Under the pieces are notes generated by a model. The model saw nothing but the letters and a program-made list of their open reading frames with translations, was not told the origin of the DNA and did no database searches. From Alitta virens (Eukaryota; Annelida; Polychaeta; Phyllodocida; Nereididae): a DNA stretch of 64,000 bases. The stretch lies in the NCBI GenBank assembly GCA_932294295.1, contig OW028580.1:26333396-26397395 (forward strand), given 5' to 3'. Numbering within the stretch: position 1 is the first letter of the stretch; each line of letters starts with the position of its first letter. Of the stretch, positions 24,461-35,402 are shown one piece after another. The position numbers were made by a program, and so were the translations under genes.

Positions 24461-25531
24461 GGAGTTAGTGCAATTGGCAGCCCATCTTGAAGTCTTGGTT
24501 TAGAATTTTTGTGTCCTTGGTTCCACATTATGTTGGAAAAGAGTGGATTTTCACGAATGGTTTGCATTTCCACCAAGTAGCTATAAGTTACTGCAATTAT
24601 ATTGGCTGAAAAAGTTCCAGCCTTTGATTTTGATTGGCTTAGTAGCAGTATATTTAGTGCATTTTAATGTATATTTGACATCTTATCAATTGATATATTA
24701 CCGCTACAAGTTGGGGTTGACCATTACGTGTTATGAGGTCGAATTTCACTCGAATTTCGTCCCAATTTCTCTCTCACTTCGCACTAACTTGGCTCTGACT
24801 TACAATAATTATTAGGCCTACTGTAAATGTCTTTTGCTTCCTTAATTCATGTCCGATTTTAATGCTGTAAAAATTTTTCCTAAGATCTACTCTATGCACC
24901 TACTCAGTTTCCTCCTCCTCCTTATTTCAAGTGAACTACAAACTTCTTTTATATTCATACACATTTTGAGTTTGCGTCGTTTCTTTATTTCTTTTTTATT
25001 AAATTATTCCTGTTTCACCAACCCATAGACCTAAACCTACACCACTTTATATGCACAGATGTAGCTGCAAACTGTCTGTACAAGAATTGTTATAATATCT
25101 AATAAATCTGGCCCATCCAATTTCACCATCAATGGTGTGGAGAAACATGATCAAGAGAAGGTATAGATAGGCATTTCACACTTGAAAACGAATAATTTGT
25201 CATCTTATCGTCAGTAATCCTATGTCTCAGACAGTGCAGGCCATTAAAGTGCACTGACAACACCTGAAGCTGCATGTGACATTGGTGAATCAGGGAAACC
25301 TAAGAAAGTTTTAGTGCAAGTCACCCACAAAATAACAACTTGTGTGAGTGATAACAGTATTTAACCTCACTGCCTGCCAGCGTGATCACAACTTGCTGTG
25401 TGAACTGCTAAAGTTAAACTCAATCACCTCTGCAGACTTTTGCCTGCTAGTAAAGTTATGTAATATGTATCACCTGGGAAATCCTTTGGTCACCTGTAAT
25501 TTGGGAGGTTATTTCAAATCAGATTTTTGAG

Positions 25532-25800
25532 CACCATGTCATGCCACCATTGGCAAGAGATAGCCAGCCAGAACCTTTCAAAAATACATTTGCAATTTCA
25601 TCGTGGATTTTCCCTGGAGCTCAGGTTTTGTCAGGAAGTTAATCAATGAAAATGTCGGTAAACTTAGTGTCGTGGGAGGAGTTCCGGGCTCTGAGTTGGC
25701 AACCTGTATTTGAGCATGATTTGGGAATCGTATCTCTCCGTGGAATGAGTAATGCAATTTCGCAACGGTTATATAAATGAGCTCACACAGGTAATGTTGC
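25532..25800 (+). repeat. Dispersed repeat family R1, copy 1
   Basis: Shares CATTGGCAAGAGATAG-like, GGTTTTGTCAGGAAGTTAAT, GTAAACTTAGTGTCGTGGGA and TTGGCAACCTGTA blocks with 52935-53190 in inverted orientation. Its second half matches 57620-57805. It overlaps a TATA-like ATATAAATGAGCTC near 25771. The class is unknown; a solo LTR or SINE is possible. Confidence 0.6.
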
Positions 25801-26451
25801 CCTTCAGATGGCTACATGCAGTGAAAGTGCAACACTGTTTACTCCCTGGGTGTTCAATTAACAGATGGAAGTAAATGTCGAGTAAGGTAATCAAGGAAAT
25901 TACATGACCTTGAAGTATTACACTGGTGTGATTCAGGCAGAAAAGAGCAGTCACATTTGTATGGTATTGGCACAAATTACATGACCTTTGTACATCAGGC
26001 TGAAAATGTACGTTGTGTGGAGTCATCTACCAGTAACAAAACTAATCAAAATGCTAATACAGATTCTTAATCAACCTGGCACATGGTGAACAATATGGAA
26101 AATGGAAATGTATTAACATTACCACATGCATTGTTGATCATTTTATCCAACTCTGAAAACTGCAGCGCAGGTCCTTACTTTATTATCTGCATAATTCTCA
26201 ACTTATGCTACAAATGGTGCTGCATGTACTTTTAGATCCGGCTTTGCGTAGCCAGTTATAGCCAGACAGTTCCTTTTAGTGGCAGGTAGCATCGTATAGC
26301 AGAAGTCATCTAGCTTTGTCTGGGTTCAATTTGACAGGCCTTTTTAATGAAATTAACTGTATTGAACCTTATTAGTTTTGGTCCTTACTTCCACGCTCGC
26401 GTGTACGTCAACTTTTGGGCTTGACTGTGTGTATTTATATATACACCCTGC

Positions 26452-26498
26452 AGAAACCCCAAAAGCTACCTTAAACCCTTCAGTGGCACTCTAATGGA
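26452..26498 (+). repeat. Local direct repeat, copy 1
   Basis: Begins AGAAACCCCAAAAGCTACC and ends CACTCTAATGGA; repeated at 26624-26670 with about five changes. A SINE fragment lies between the copies. Confidence 0.85.
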
Positions 26499-26524
26499 CG
26501 CGTCAAAATGAAATCTGAGATGAC

Positions 26525-26590
26525 ATTGCGGGTCATGAAGAGTGCTCGGGCTGGGACTCTAACCCGAACCTTCAGCAGGGCTGGCCATAG
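26525..26590 (-). mobile_element. SINE-B/C fragment
   Basis: Minus strand: CTGAAGGTTCGGGTTAGAG, TCCCAGC, then CACTCTTCATGA, matching the B-box to mid-body part of the SINE-B/C families. Confidence 0.5.
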
Positions 26591-26623
26591 TAAATAATTA
26601 TTAGCCAACTGTATAAATACTAG

Positions 26624-26670
26624 AGAAACCCCAAAAGCTACCCTGAACCCTCCAGTTGCACTCTAATGGA
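26624..26670 (+). repeat. Local direct repeat, copy 2
   Basis: Partner of 26452-26498; 172 bp apart start to start. Confidence 0.85.
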
Positions 26671-27047
26671 AGTGTCAGAGTGTAATCAGTGTGAATTTAG
26701 GACAGATTCACCACCTCGACCGATCTGCAGACTTGAGTGTAATGTCCTCATGTGTGAGTTAGATGAAATACTCCTTAAGTGCCCCCTGTCCAGTTTTTGC
26801 TGACCAAGGGTCGGTTCCATGATAGCCTTTTGACAGCCTGGGCGATTTGGGAACATTAGCTGTCAAATGGACCAAGATTGGCTCAAAGACCTCAGGCTTA
26901 CCAATAGAAGGTGAACATTCTACAGGCCATGACCTATCACCCAACCAATCACAAAGGCTACCAACAAATCACTACAGTTGACCAACCAATCACCAAAAGA
27001 TGACAAGGCCAAGCCAATATTTTAGATTTTCTTTAAGAAAGTATCTA

Positions 27048-27091
27048 CTACTGCTACTAGTTCTACTATTACTACTACTACTACTACTATC
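27048..27091. repeat. (TAC)n microsatellite
   Basis: Imperfect TAC triplets, ending in a pure run. Confidence 0.85.
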
Positions 27092-27796
27092 AATGGACTA
27101 TCAATGCCTTAGTAAAGACCTTCACCAATTCTCTGTGCACTTGATTCAACGATGCTTATTGTGATTAATGATAAATTTATCTTGATTTGAGATGTTCTGC
27201 AATTAAGGATAACCTAATTAATCCGTTTTGTGATCTGTAATAAATGATCTAAAGTAAATTCAAGGTTAGTGTATTACAGAGGAATTGAGTGTATCATTGC
27301 TAAATTTATGGTTGATAATGATTGTCAAGGACACCCAACAAATAACAGAAGCATATAAATGAATTACCCGTTCACCCCAAATCGAAGATAAGGGAATAAG
27401 TAAGAACTACACTATATTGAGGGAAAGCTAGTGCACAATTCTCTGATTTTAGTGATGATATCACTGTGGAATTTATTAGAATGGTAGGTTTGAAAAGTGC
27501 TTTAATTGTGAGGAGGTTCTAAGATGGGAGTACATGTCAAGAGAAAATTCTAGTTAATAAGGAACGTCATATTTCGATTGGCAGCTGCAGAAGCAGACCA
27601 CCAAAATGCCCTGATACTGGTTGCATTTTTATTTTACCTTACTATTAAGACTACTTTGCCAATTATAGACCAGTTGAACTTGCATTAAGTGAGGACTTTC
27701 CACTGTTTACTCATTGCATTCACAATTACATGATTCATGTAATTAGCTAAAATAGTTTAAGAAAGGAGAAATGAAGTCATACTTTCTGAAATCTAC

Positions 27797-27845
27797 ATGA
27801 GATGATAAGGCTTTGCGTCCACACCATGTTTACGGTGTGACTGAA
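27797..27845 (-). mobile_element. SINE-C 3' fragment
   Basis: Minus strand: AACATGGTGTGGACGCAAAG, then CCTTATCATCTCAT. This matches the 3' part of SINE-C at 43355-43530 and 52530-52605. Confidence 0.5.
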
Positions 27846-28199
27846 GTTGGAAACTCATCATGACACTACCAACACTCCAAACAAATTGCATTCATATCTC
27901 GAAGTGTTGTGCCCATTGAATAAAATATGAAGAAAATATTGTCTCACCGGCCTGCAAAGGTCGTTCAGTGGACAACCAGCTAGATATTCATCACAAAATG
28001 TTAAAAAAAAATTCTGCAGCGGGTTGCAGATAACTTCAGAAGTATCAGTGGACCTGGGTGCACTAAATATAGAAGTCAGGTAATCTTGCAATCAGGCAGT
28101 ACAAGTCTACCTGTAGTGTTAGTTTTTACACCAACAGTGTAATGCCAGGCTGAAAGCAAAAAAAGGCAATTTTGTGGGATTCTGTTTACTATCCAGGTA

Positions 28200-28275
28200 G
28201 TCTGGATAGGAAATGGGTGATCTTAATGGTGAGATGGTTCTCTCGTTGAGGTGGTCTTAAAAGAGAGGTCCACAG
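28200..28275. mobile_element. Pogo-like MITE fragment
   Basis: GTGATCTTAATGGTGAGATG, GTTGAGGTGGTCTTAA and a terminal GAGAGGTCCACAGTA end match the family described at 42451-42568. Confidence 0.55.
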
Positions 28276-28367
28276 TATGATGATAATATATTTTTAAGAA
28301 GAAATGTAATCTATATTTAGGTAGAAAGATAATGTACTCTTAAATAGAAGATGATCTATTTTCAAGT

Positions 28368-28552
28368 GGTGGTGGTGGATTAGGGCTTTACGTCCTGTAT
28401 TTCTGCACCTGATGGGCTAATTAGGAAAGGTAGGGACCATAGCAATGAGACGAAGGATGAAACAGCCATCCAACTTAGGCTGGACCGGGAATCAAACCTG
28501 GGGCCCAGTGGTTGGAAGCCCAGCATGCTACCACTGAGCTAGGCTCCCACCC
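28368..28552 (-). mobile_element. SINE-A, full length, with 13-bp TSD
   Basis: Flanked by TCTATTTTCAAGT at 28355-28367 and 28553-28565. On the minus strand the 5' end is tRNA-like (A box TAGCTCAGTGGTAGC, B box GGTTTGATTCCCGG). The body follows with TTGGATGGCTGTTTCATCC and CCTAATTAGCCCATCAGGTG, and the copy ends in a (CCA)n tail (CTAATCCACCACCACC). The exact TSD shows LINE-type retroposition. Confidence 0.9.
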
Positions 28553-28664
28553 TCTATTTTCAAGTAGAAAGTTGGTAAAACCTACACATGTAGACTACTT
28601 GATAGACAATGCTAGTGACTACAATAACACTTTTTTGAGTTTCCGTAGTTGTCTTGCAATTTAA

Positions 28665-29235
28665 CCTTACTTTTTACAGTAAAATATTGTTGATTTGGTA
28701 TGCAGCCTGCTACCGTAAATCTTTAGCGGCAAGATGCCATGAATCATTCCTACGGCATTATACTATAAAATTTACGGCTGAGGCAAATACAATGGCATTC
28801 TACCATAGTTTAAATTACTGCGAAAAACACCAAATCCACACACACAGCATGTCCCTGCATATTTTACTGGACTTTATCATAAAACTACACTACATCATGA
28901 TACCACAGCATTTTATGGTACATGTAAGTTACAGTAAATTTCAACTATAGTATGATAGATGGCCCAACATTGACTTATTTTAGGGCTCAATGGTAAGGCC
29001 AATACGAAAGTACAACAGTAATTTACGGTAAAGTGCCGTATGTATGATTTTACGGTAGTGATTGTCACAGCTTAACAGATGCGTGTGCTGTAGATTTTAC
29101 AGCAAACATCCGTTTGTTCTTTATTATGATAGACCAACTTGTAACTGTAATTTTGCAGCAAAATACTGTGCAAAAATTCGCAAGCAAGATGCCGTAAAAA
29201 CTATAGGAGATGTTTTACAGTGAAATTAATAACTG
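28665..29235. repeat. TTTACGGTA/TTTTACAGT degenerate repeat region
   Basis: TTTACAGTAAAAT, ACCGTAAAT, ATTTACGGC, TTTACGGTAA, TTTTACGGTAG, ATTTTACAGC, GCCGTAAAA and TTTTACAGTGAAAT recur on both strands. It looks like several decayed copies of a palindromic TTTACNGT family. No coding signal. Confidence 0.5.
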
Positions 29236-30067
29236 TTGCCACATAACCATTTTCACTACGAAAGTGAGTCATCTATACATTTGTTAGTCAGATCTATGTT
29301 ATTTCATGTCTGACATACAGACTGACTTGCTAGGCAAAATCTTGTCACCTTGACCAAGTCAGTTGTTATATTACAATAAAATCTTTTGGGTAAAATCATA
29401 CTATTCCAGACAAAAGATACCATGAAATATAGTTACTCTATACAATTTAGGGCAATTTAGGAAACCCTTAATATAATATTTTACCTGGCTATAAAGGTGT
29501 TCTTAATGGGGAGTTTCCTATATAAAATCAATCTAGCTTGTACTAATGTGAACTGCAATTTTTTTGGTCCATGGCATTAGTGCAAAGTTTGTGCCTTTTA
29601 GTATTCTGCACTGTTTGATCAAATGTGCTTTGTTCTACCCAATATTCAATTCTTCGAACGTTCGAGAGCTATTAGTATGTACCCAGTGTCACTGCAGCAC
29701 TGGTGGGAGATCTGTGCTGTGTGCTAAACTGGCTGAATTACACATTTCAAATGTGCCTTGAACGCAGCTCTCATACACAGGGTTGAAGTATCAAACTAAT
29801 TAAAGACATTTACAGTGTCTAGTAAAGAAAAAATACCCTATTCGAGTTTGGTATTGTGTTTTTAGTCAGCTTTCGTGATGTATTACGAATAAGGTTATAA
29901 ATCTAGTGTTTTTTTTTTAATTCATAAGTTTACATTTTACAACTGTTACAGCGCATGTTAAATAAATAAATGACTGACTGATTGACTGACTGACTGAATG
30001 AATGAATAAACGAATGAATACATTTGCATTATTCTTCACCACGTGACCTTTTCTATTGTTCTTCTGC

Positions 30068-30101
30068 GGGATATAACCAACGAAAATGTTGGTTAACTCC
30101 C
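30068..30101. repeat. GGGATATAAC inverted repeat
   Basis: GGGATATAACCAAC, 6-bp spacer, GTTGGTTAACTCCC: 14-bp arms with one mismatch to perfect pairing near the base. Confidence 0.7.
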
Positions 30102-30206
30102 TCCTGGGTGCAAACACGACTGCGTAATAACGACATTTAAAAACAACCAAACAAAATCTACCAAATTAGTGAATATGCCTAATGGAGTATAAGTTAATTC
30201 GGCGTC

Positions 30207-30261
30207 GGGCTATAACAAAAAAAATGTTAGTTAACTCCCGACTATGAGGGATATAACTAAC
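30207..30261. repeat. GGGATATAAC inverted repeat, three-arm copy
   Basis: GGGCTATAAC, A-rich spacer, GTTAGTTAACTCCC, then GACTATGA and GGGATATAACTAAC. The middle arm can pair with either side. Confidence 0.65.
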
Positions 30262-30828
30262 ACCTAGTTTCACATAAATGTATAAATCACTGACTAACTG
30301 ACTGATAGACGGCTAGACAGATATACAGACAGCTAGACAGCTAGACATGTAGACAGACAGACAGACTGACTGGCTGACTGACTGACTGACTGACTGAATG
30401 AATGAATGAATTCATTTGCATTAGTTTCAAATAAATTAATAAATCACTGAATGACTGACTGACTGACTGATAGACAGCTAGACAGAAAGGGCAACATAAT
30501 AACATATAGACAGACTGACAGACAGACTGGCAACCTGACTGACTGGCTGACTGAAGGGGTTCTTTTGAATTGCAAATAAATGAATCTGAGTCCGAATCAA
30601 AGATTGACTGACTGACTGCAAACATACATTTATAGTACTACTGCTGCCTTGTGTATCTGGTACTAGCATAGCATCACATTTAGTCAGCCTGCTGTTCAAC
30701 TCACAGCCCAATCACAGATCACACGTAGATGCAGCCGATAGCTATCTGCTCAGCATCTCAATTCCTGAATCCCCTCATCCCAGCATCTCCTCATCCCCGC
30801 ATCCACAGGGACTGGTTGTCCACACAGG

Positions 30829-30846
30829 TTGCTGCTGCTGCTGCTG
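30829..30846. repeat. (TGC)n short run
   Basis: About six TGC/GCT triplets. Confidence 0.8.
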
Positions 30847-31973
30847 GAATTCCTGTACCTTGGGACTAATTTTGTTTCACCCAGGGACTGCTATTTGCAA
30901 AACTGCTTGACACTCAGGTTGTGCTCTGAACCAAAGTAGTGTAATGGTATTTTTTAGTGTGGTTTATTTACAGCTGCTAGAGGTTGTAGTAGCAAAGATA
31001 TTCCCTATTATATCTGTGCTATTAGAAGTCCCATTAGACAGGGATATACACACAAAAGCCTAGATCACTTAATAATAATATAAGATTGCTCAATTCTATG
31101 ATGATTTTGCTTGAGGCAAAAAATAGTTAATAATGTTAAAACTCTTTAGTTAAATAGTTCTGAAATGGTATATTTTAAGACCATTTTGACAGTACTCTTA
31201 TAAATTAATAATGGTGGTAATATTTGGGAATTTTAATGTAAATGTGCAATGTATCATATTTTATTCAAACAGGTAGTTGCATTGCAATTGTGGATTCAAT
31301 TCTTGATATATGTTGTCATATATAAGTAATTCATTTGCTTGCATAGGACAGCAATGAAATATATTTTCATACGTTTGTAGTTTACTTTTTATAACAGTCG
31401 ATTTAGCGATTTGCCCCTGGGATGAGCTGTCTGGTAGACAGAAAAGTTTATAAATTAAAGTACTTATCATCAATTAAAAGTTTTTGAAAGACAGTTAATT
31501 GCATTGTCTTGTTCGTAGTGTCTATGTAAGGAAAGAAATATTCAAACAACATTTTAAATAATTATACTTACTCTCGAAAATTTATACCAGAAATATAAAC
31601 ACTGAGGCAGTTCATGGAAAACATCCTTTATTATTGTTCATCGGCCAAAAGTAACAATGCAAAACTTTGAATTCCAGTGACATTTGTGGAGAAAAGGCAT
31701 CAATACCAGCAATCAATGGGTTGATATTTACACTAGCATTTTTCTTCCAGTCTGTTGCATCAGCCATGTACTGCTAGTTCTTTATAAAGGGTTTTTGCTG
31801 TTACAATGTATGTTTAAGAGTCTATAAATACACCCCTGGTCAACAAAACTAGTTATTTTACCAGGAATTATCGATTTTCGTGGACTTCTGGCCAGCACTA
31901 TCGGAGTTGTGTGTTGGCAAGGGCTGCTTTGCCATGTACAAATGCAAGTGAGCTAGTGTTACTTAATGGTTGA
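30847..31973. other. Gene-free stretch
   Basis: AT-rich with no recognised repeat. At 31831 ACACCCCTGGTCAACAAAA resembles the edge at 38746 (GCACCCCTGGTGAAAATT), a possible Tc1/mariner-type terminus, but no second end was found. Confidence 0.35.
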
Positions 31974-32015
31974 ATTAAGCCCAGTCCATACCGTAACGAT
32001 TTTGACAACGATCTA
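31974..32015. mobile_element. MITE-T, left terminal inverted repeat
   Basis: TTAAGCCCAGTCCATACC then CGATTTTGACAACGAT is an imperfect inverted match to the end at about 34470-34506. The element is interrupted by the LINE that begins at about 32016. Confidence 0.6.
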
Positions 32016-32417
32016 TCTTATAATACGTACAAGCTGTCCTACTATACTGAACCATTTGTATATAAAGTTTTGAACAGAGGCTACAGATCTATCTTAGCAC
32101 AATTAAGAACTGGAATTCTCCCTCTTGAAATAGAGGTAGGGAGATGGAGTAGTACTGCTGTTGAAGAACGTATATGTAAATTATGCATAGCAAATGTTGT
32201 AGAAGATGAAAATCACTTCATTTTTGATTGCGAATTTTACCATGTTAAAAGATGTATTATATTTGATTTAGTTTCGAGTAGTTGTTCCACCTTCCGTAAT
32301 TCAACAAAGTCACAGAAATGGAAAATATTGATGTCTGAAAATTATGTTTATAACTTTGGAAAATTTGTATCTGAAATTTATAGTATGCGAAGAGAAGCTT
32401 TATATGTTGCTACATGA
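32016..32417 (+). pseudogene. LINE ORF2 C-terminal fragment (zinc-knuckle end of a reverse transcriptase)
   Basis: An open frame of about 134 codons runs to a TGA at 32415-32417. It contains the LRTGILPLEIEVGR segment and a CX2CX9HX4C zinc-binding pattern (codons between 32175 and 32231, with VEDENHF before the His). From general knowledge, this arrangement closes the reverse-transcriptase polyprotein of many invertebrate non-LTR elements. Such an end follows the endonuclease and RT domains, none of which is present. The fragment starts abruptly at the MITE-T boundary, as expected for 5' truncation on insertion. There is no plausible ATG, so it is not an independent gene. An incidental LINE-derived exon is possible but unsupported. 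Confidence 0.8.
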
Positions 32418-32656
32418 TCAGCCAGCTTTAAAATTTTATAATTAACTTTATGAAAAGTAATATTGTTTAATATTCGATAGTCCATTTATACATTGGTTCA
32501 AATTTAATGTTATTCAATGTTTTTATTTTATTTTTTTGAATATATTATCATATTAGCGCCTTAGTAAATGAAATTATGTGGTTTAGGTCACTTGTAAGTG
32601 CGAGTGGGCTGGGGAGTTACAATTGTCATACCTGTTGTTTTTGTGTTTAATGTTAA

Positions 32657-33986
32657 AGGGGAACTAAAGGAAGTTTGCATGTTAAGCTTAAATGATCAAT
32701 TAGATGTAAAAGAATATATTGCAGTGAAAAAGTATGTCTAGAAGTCAAGTTTAGTGTGGTTTTAGGCCAGTTAAAAGTGCAATTTACACCAACCGCCAAC
32801 ATGTAGGGGGCCGCCATTATTGCACAAGGCACCAAGGCTAGTGACGTCACTTATGTCCTACTGAATGTATGAATACAGCTAGGCTACCTTCATATTAACT
32901 AATAGATTGCAATCGGTTTCTTAATTTCATTGCAATTAAAGAAAAAACAGAATAGATTGCACACCAGGTGTTAATTATACTTCTTTAATGCCAATAAATT
33001 ACTGGGATTAATTACTGATTGCAGTGAAGTCCTGGGCAAATATTATGTTTCCATTGTCTGAATGCCTAAAGAATAATATAAACACAATATTTTTTTTCCC
33101 AATAACGGATGCTTAAAAATAAAAAGCTGTGTAGGGTATTAAAGTAATGCAGTACAATACCATGAGGTATTATAAACTATTCACACAATATTTTGATTTT
33201 AAACAAATGTAATTAAATTGTATTGTCTACTTTAAAAAAAAAATTTTCCTGGATGGTTAGATAGATAAATAGTCATACATTACTCCATTACTGAAAAATA
33301 GCAGGTATGATTCACTTCAATTTTTAATGGCCTAAAATCTATAATATTTAACATGATAATTATGTAAAGCTATGGACTGATGAGTATTTTATACGAAATT
33401 ACTTACACACAGTTATTTGCTTTTATGATTTTATATAAACTGTTTTATGATTTTTTCCTTTTTTTCCATTTGAGTTTATATATAAATATAGGCCCCCTAT
33501 CTATATGCTTTATATATTCATAGTACTCAGTTATCCAAGCATTCAATAATTGTATTACAAAGTCAATTGACTTCAATCAATATTTCTCAGCATGAGATCA
33601 AGGTGAAAGGGCCGTAATTTTTTTAATTAATTGTCCATGCTTAATTGAGTTACTTATGTACATTGTCTCAAATTGTTCAATGGCAATTTACTTGACACTT
33701 GGTGATAACCAGTGACATGTTCTCAACAAATTAAGAGCTCAAGTGCAATTAACACCTGTTTCTGAAACTCTCAGTTCTCACCAGTACAACAGTGACGTAT
33801 TTCCGGCTGATGCAAAACACCCGGGATAGTCCAAAATGGCGGCCTCCGTGGTTCACAACACAGAGCTAATAAATGCAGGATATTTCATTAGCAGTGCATA
33901 TATACAAGTTATGAATAGCGTGGATGTGTTTTAATGGACCCAAGCTAATATCTGAGAGATAAAGTGCTGAAGGTGTTAGTACCCCT
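32657..33986. mobile_element. TTAA-flanked 1.33-kb non-autonomous DNA element
   Basis: Flanked by TTAA at 32653-32656 and 33987-33990. Short TIRs: AGGGGAACTAAAG on the left, AGGGGTACTAACA as reverse complement on the right. Both halves also carry GGCCGCCATT and a TACGTCAC/TGACGTCAC motif in inverted positions (left about 32809-32850, right about 33790-33845), so the subterminal regions are decayed inverted repeats. TTAA targets are typical of piggyBac-type elements. No transposase frame is seen. Confidence 0.7.
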
Positions 33987-34042
33987 TTAATAACTCTATG
34001 TGACTAAAATAAAAGAATTTCAAATAAAATCAAAATCACGAT

Positions 34043-34506
34043 TTGCAGATTCGTTATGATCTGCAACAATCTTAATATGTCGTAACCAATCTGTAGGTAT
34101 CGTTAGAGGTCGTGGAGTGCAAACAGTTTTTTTTTTTTGAAAACGTTTTTCGTTTTTAAAGAGTTAGGAATTCGTAGATCCATCGTAGCTAATCCTAGGG
34201 CGTCGTTGATAGCATCGCATTCAATCGCCATGCTACGTAGCCTGGCGAGGTACTATGGCCAGCTACGACTTTGCTACGACAACTTACGTTCTGTGGCATC
34301 GTACACGTATATATTCGTTTATAGTTAGGTCGTAGCACTACTTATGCACATCATACCAGTTCCTAAGCGCTCGTAGTTTGGTCTTTGCTCACCTTGGCAG
34401 GTCGTAGGTTATCAACATTAATTTGGGTCTAATCAATAATTTAAGGCCAAGAATGAATCGTCATCAATCGTCGCCAAAATCGGGAAGGTGTGAACTGGGC
34501 TTTAGC
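34043..34506. mobile_element. MITE-T, right part with TCGTAG-rich interior
   Basis: Dense TCGTAG/CTACGA motifs (34100-34420) and a right end CGTCGCCAAAATCGGGAAGG followed by TGTGAACTGGGCTTTA. Its reverse complement aligns over about 38 bp with 31974-32012. Confidence 0.6.
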
Positions 34507-34678
34507 GGGAGTTCAGCGTGCCTTGGATGCAGTGCCTATGCAGAGGCGGGCAATGACCAATTAAAAGATTCACTATATACCTTATCATGCAATTTCATCT
34601 TAGGTTAATGGGTTTTAGTTGCTGTAACTTCAAAGTAGTAATGACACAAATCAACTGTTGAATATTATTCGCTGCGTC

Positions 34679-34706
34679 ATCTCATCTCATCTCATCTCAT
34701 CTCAAA
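34679..34706. repeat. (CATCT)n pentanucleotide repeat
   Basis: Five or so CATCT units in a row. Confidence 0.85.
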
Positions 34707-35309
34707 TCGTCTCAAATCATATTATATGATCCTACTCATGAGTAACCAAGTCATGATAGTCACTTATGCCACATGGAGATGATAAACTACTTTAAAAATA
34801 TATCATATCGACATATAACAGCAATCAAAATTTAGTCATAGATATCCAACACACTGATACGGCACACAGTCATTTATTTTACCCACAATTCCAAACCAAA
34901 TCCTTTTCAAATTGTGCTGAATACTCTGAATCAGTATCCATCTCAACTTATCCCATCCTGAGTCTGATGAGGCCATCAAGTGATGCGGGTCCGCAGCAGC
35001 CCCAAATGATGCAGATTGATGGGTAGTGACCTCCCTCGACACCAATAGCCCTTCCCTTAAGGGTCTATTATGGGGTTGAATGTGGGGGTGGTTAAGGGGT
35101 TAGCATGCAGGTGTTGTGTTGCTATGCTATACATGTGTCACACAGGTTGCCATGGATATGGTGCTATCTGTGAAATGATACTATGGTGGTGCGACCATGT
35201 TATGATTTGGTACGATTTTTATACTATGGGATGCATTTTCATTATGGTAGGTGTTGGACTTTAATATGTATATGATTTTTAATAGTGGTTGGAGATAATG
35301 TTATTTTAT
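34707..35309. other. Gene-free stretch
   Basis: Nothing recognised. Short chance frames only. Confidence 0.4.
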
Positions 35310-35356
35310 CTCTCTATATCTCTTTATCTTTTTATCTTTTTATCTCTGTATCTCTG

Positions 35357-35402
<46 letters not shown>

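Larger units (their letters stand above)
17345..25440 (+). repeat. Segmental tandem duplication, unit 2
   Basis: Diverged copy of 7985-17300. It holds a LINE 3' end (20870-21092) and a MITE (24003-24452) absent from unit 1. It lacks the internal 1449-bp duplication. Between about 24540 and 25185 it is not alignable with unit 1 (16485-17075), so one unit has been replaced or has gained or lost DNA there. Confidence 0.9.
29950..30640. repeat. Composite of AATAAA-plus-(GACT)n units
   Basis: Four times an AAATAAAT-like segment runs into GACT tetranucleotides (near 29957, 30272, 30428 and 30568), and CATTTGCATTA occurs near 30020 and 30412. The last unit, AAATAAATGAATCTGAGTCC, resembles the LINE 3' tail at 45811-45835. 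The arrays may therefore be LINE tails or a local amplification. Ser-Gln-Ser-Val frames are artefacts. Confidence 0.6.
32016..34042 (+). mobile_element. 5'-truncated CR1/L2-like LINE, split by a TTAA element
   Basis: Comprises the C-terminal coding fragment (to 32417), an AT-rich 3' UTR to 32652, then after the TTAA element a 3' end of the form AATAAAAGAATTTCAAATAAA with ATCAAAATCAC (about 33991-34042). It lies within the MITE-T sequence. ACGAT at both edges may be a short TSD. The placement of the 3' end is inferred. Confidence 0.6.

Noticed and set aside
30341..30711. Ser-Gln-Ser-Val-rich frames
   Set aside because: Products of the GACT repeats; not a gene.
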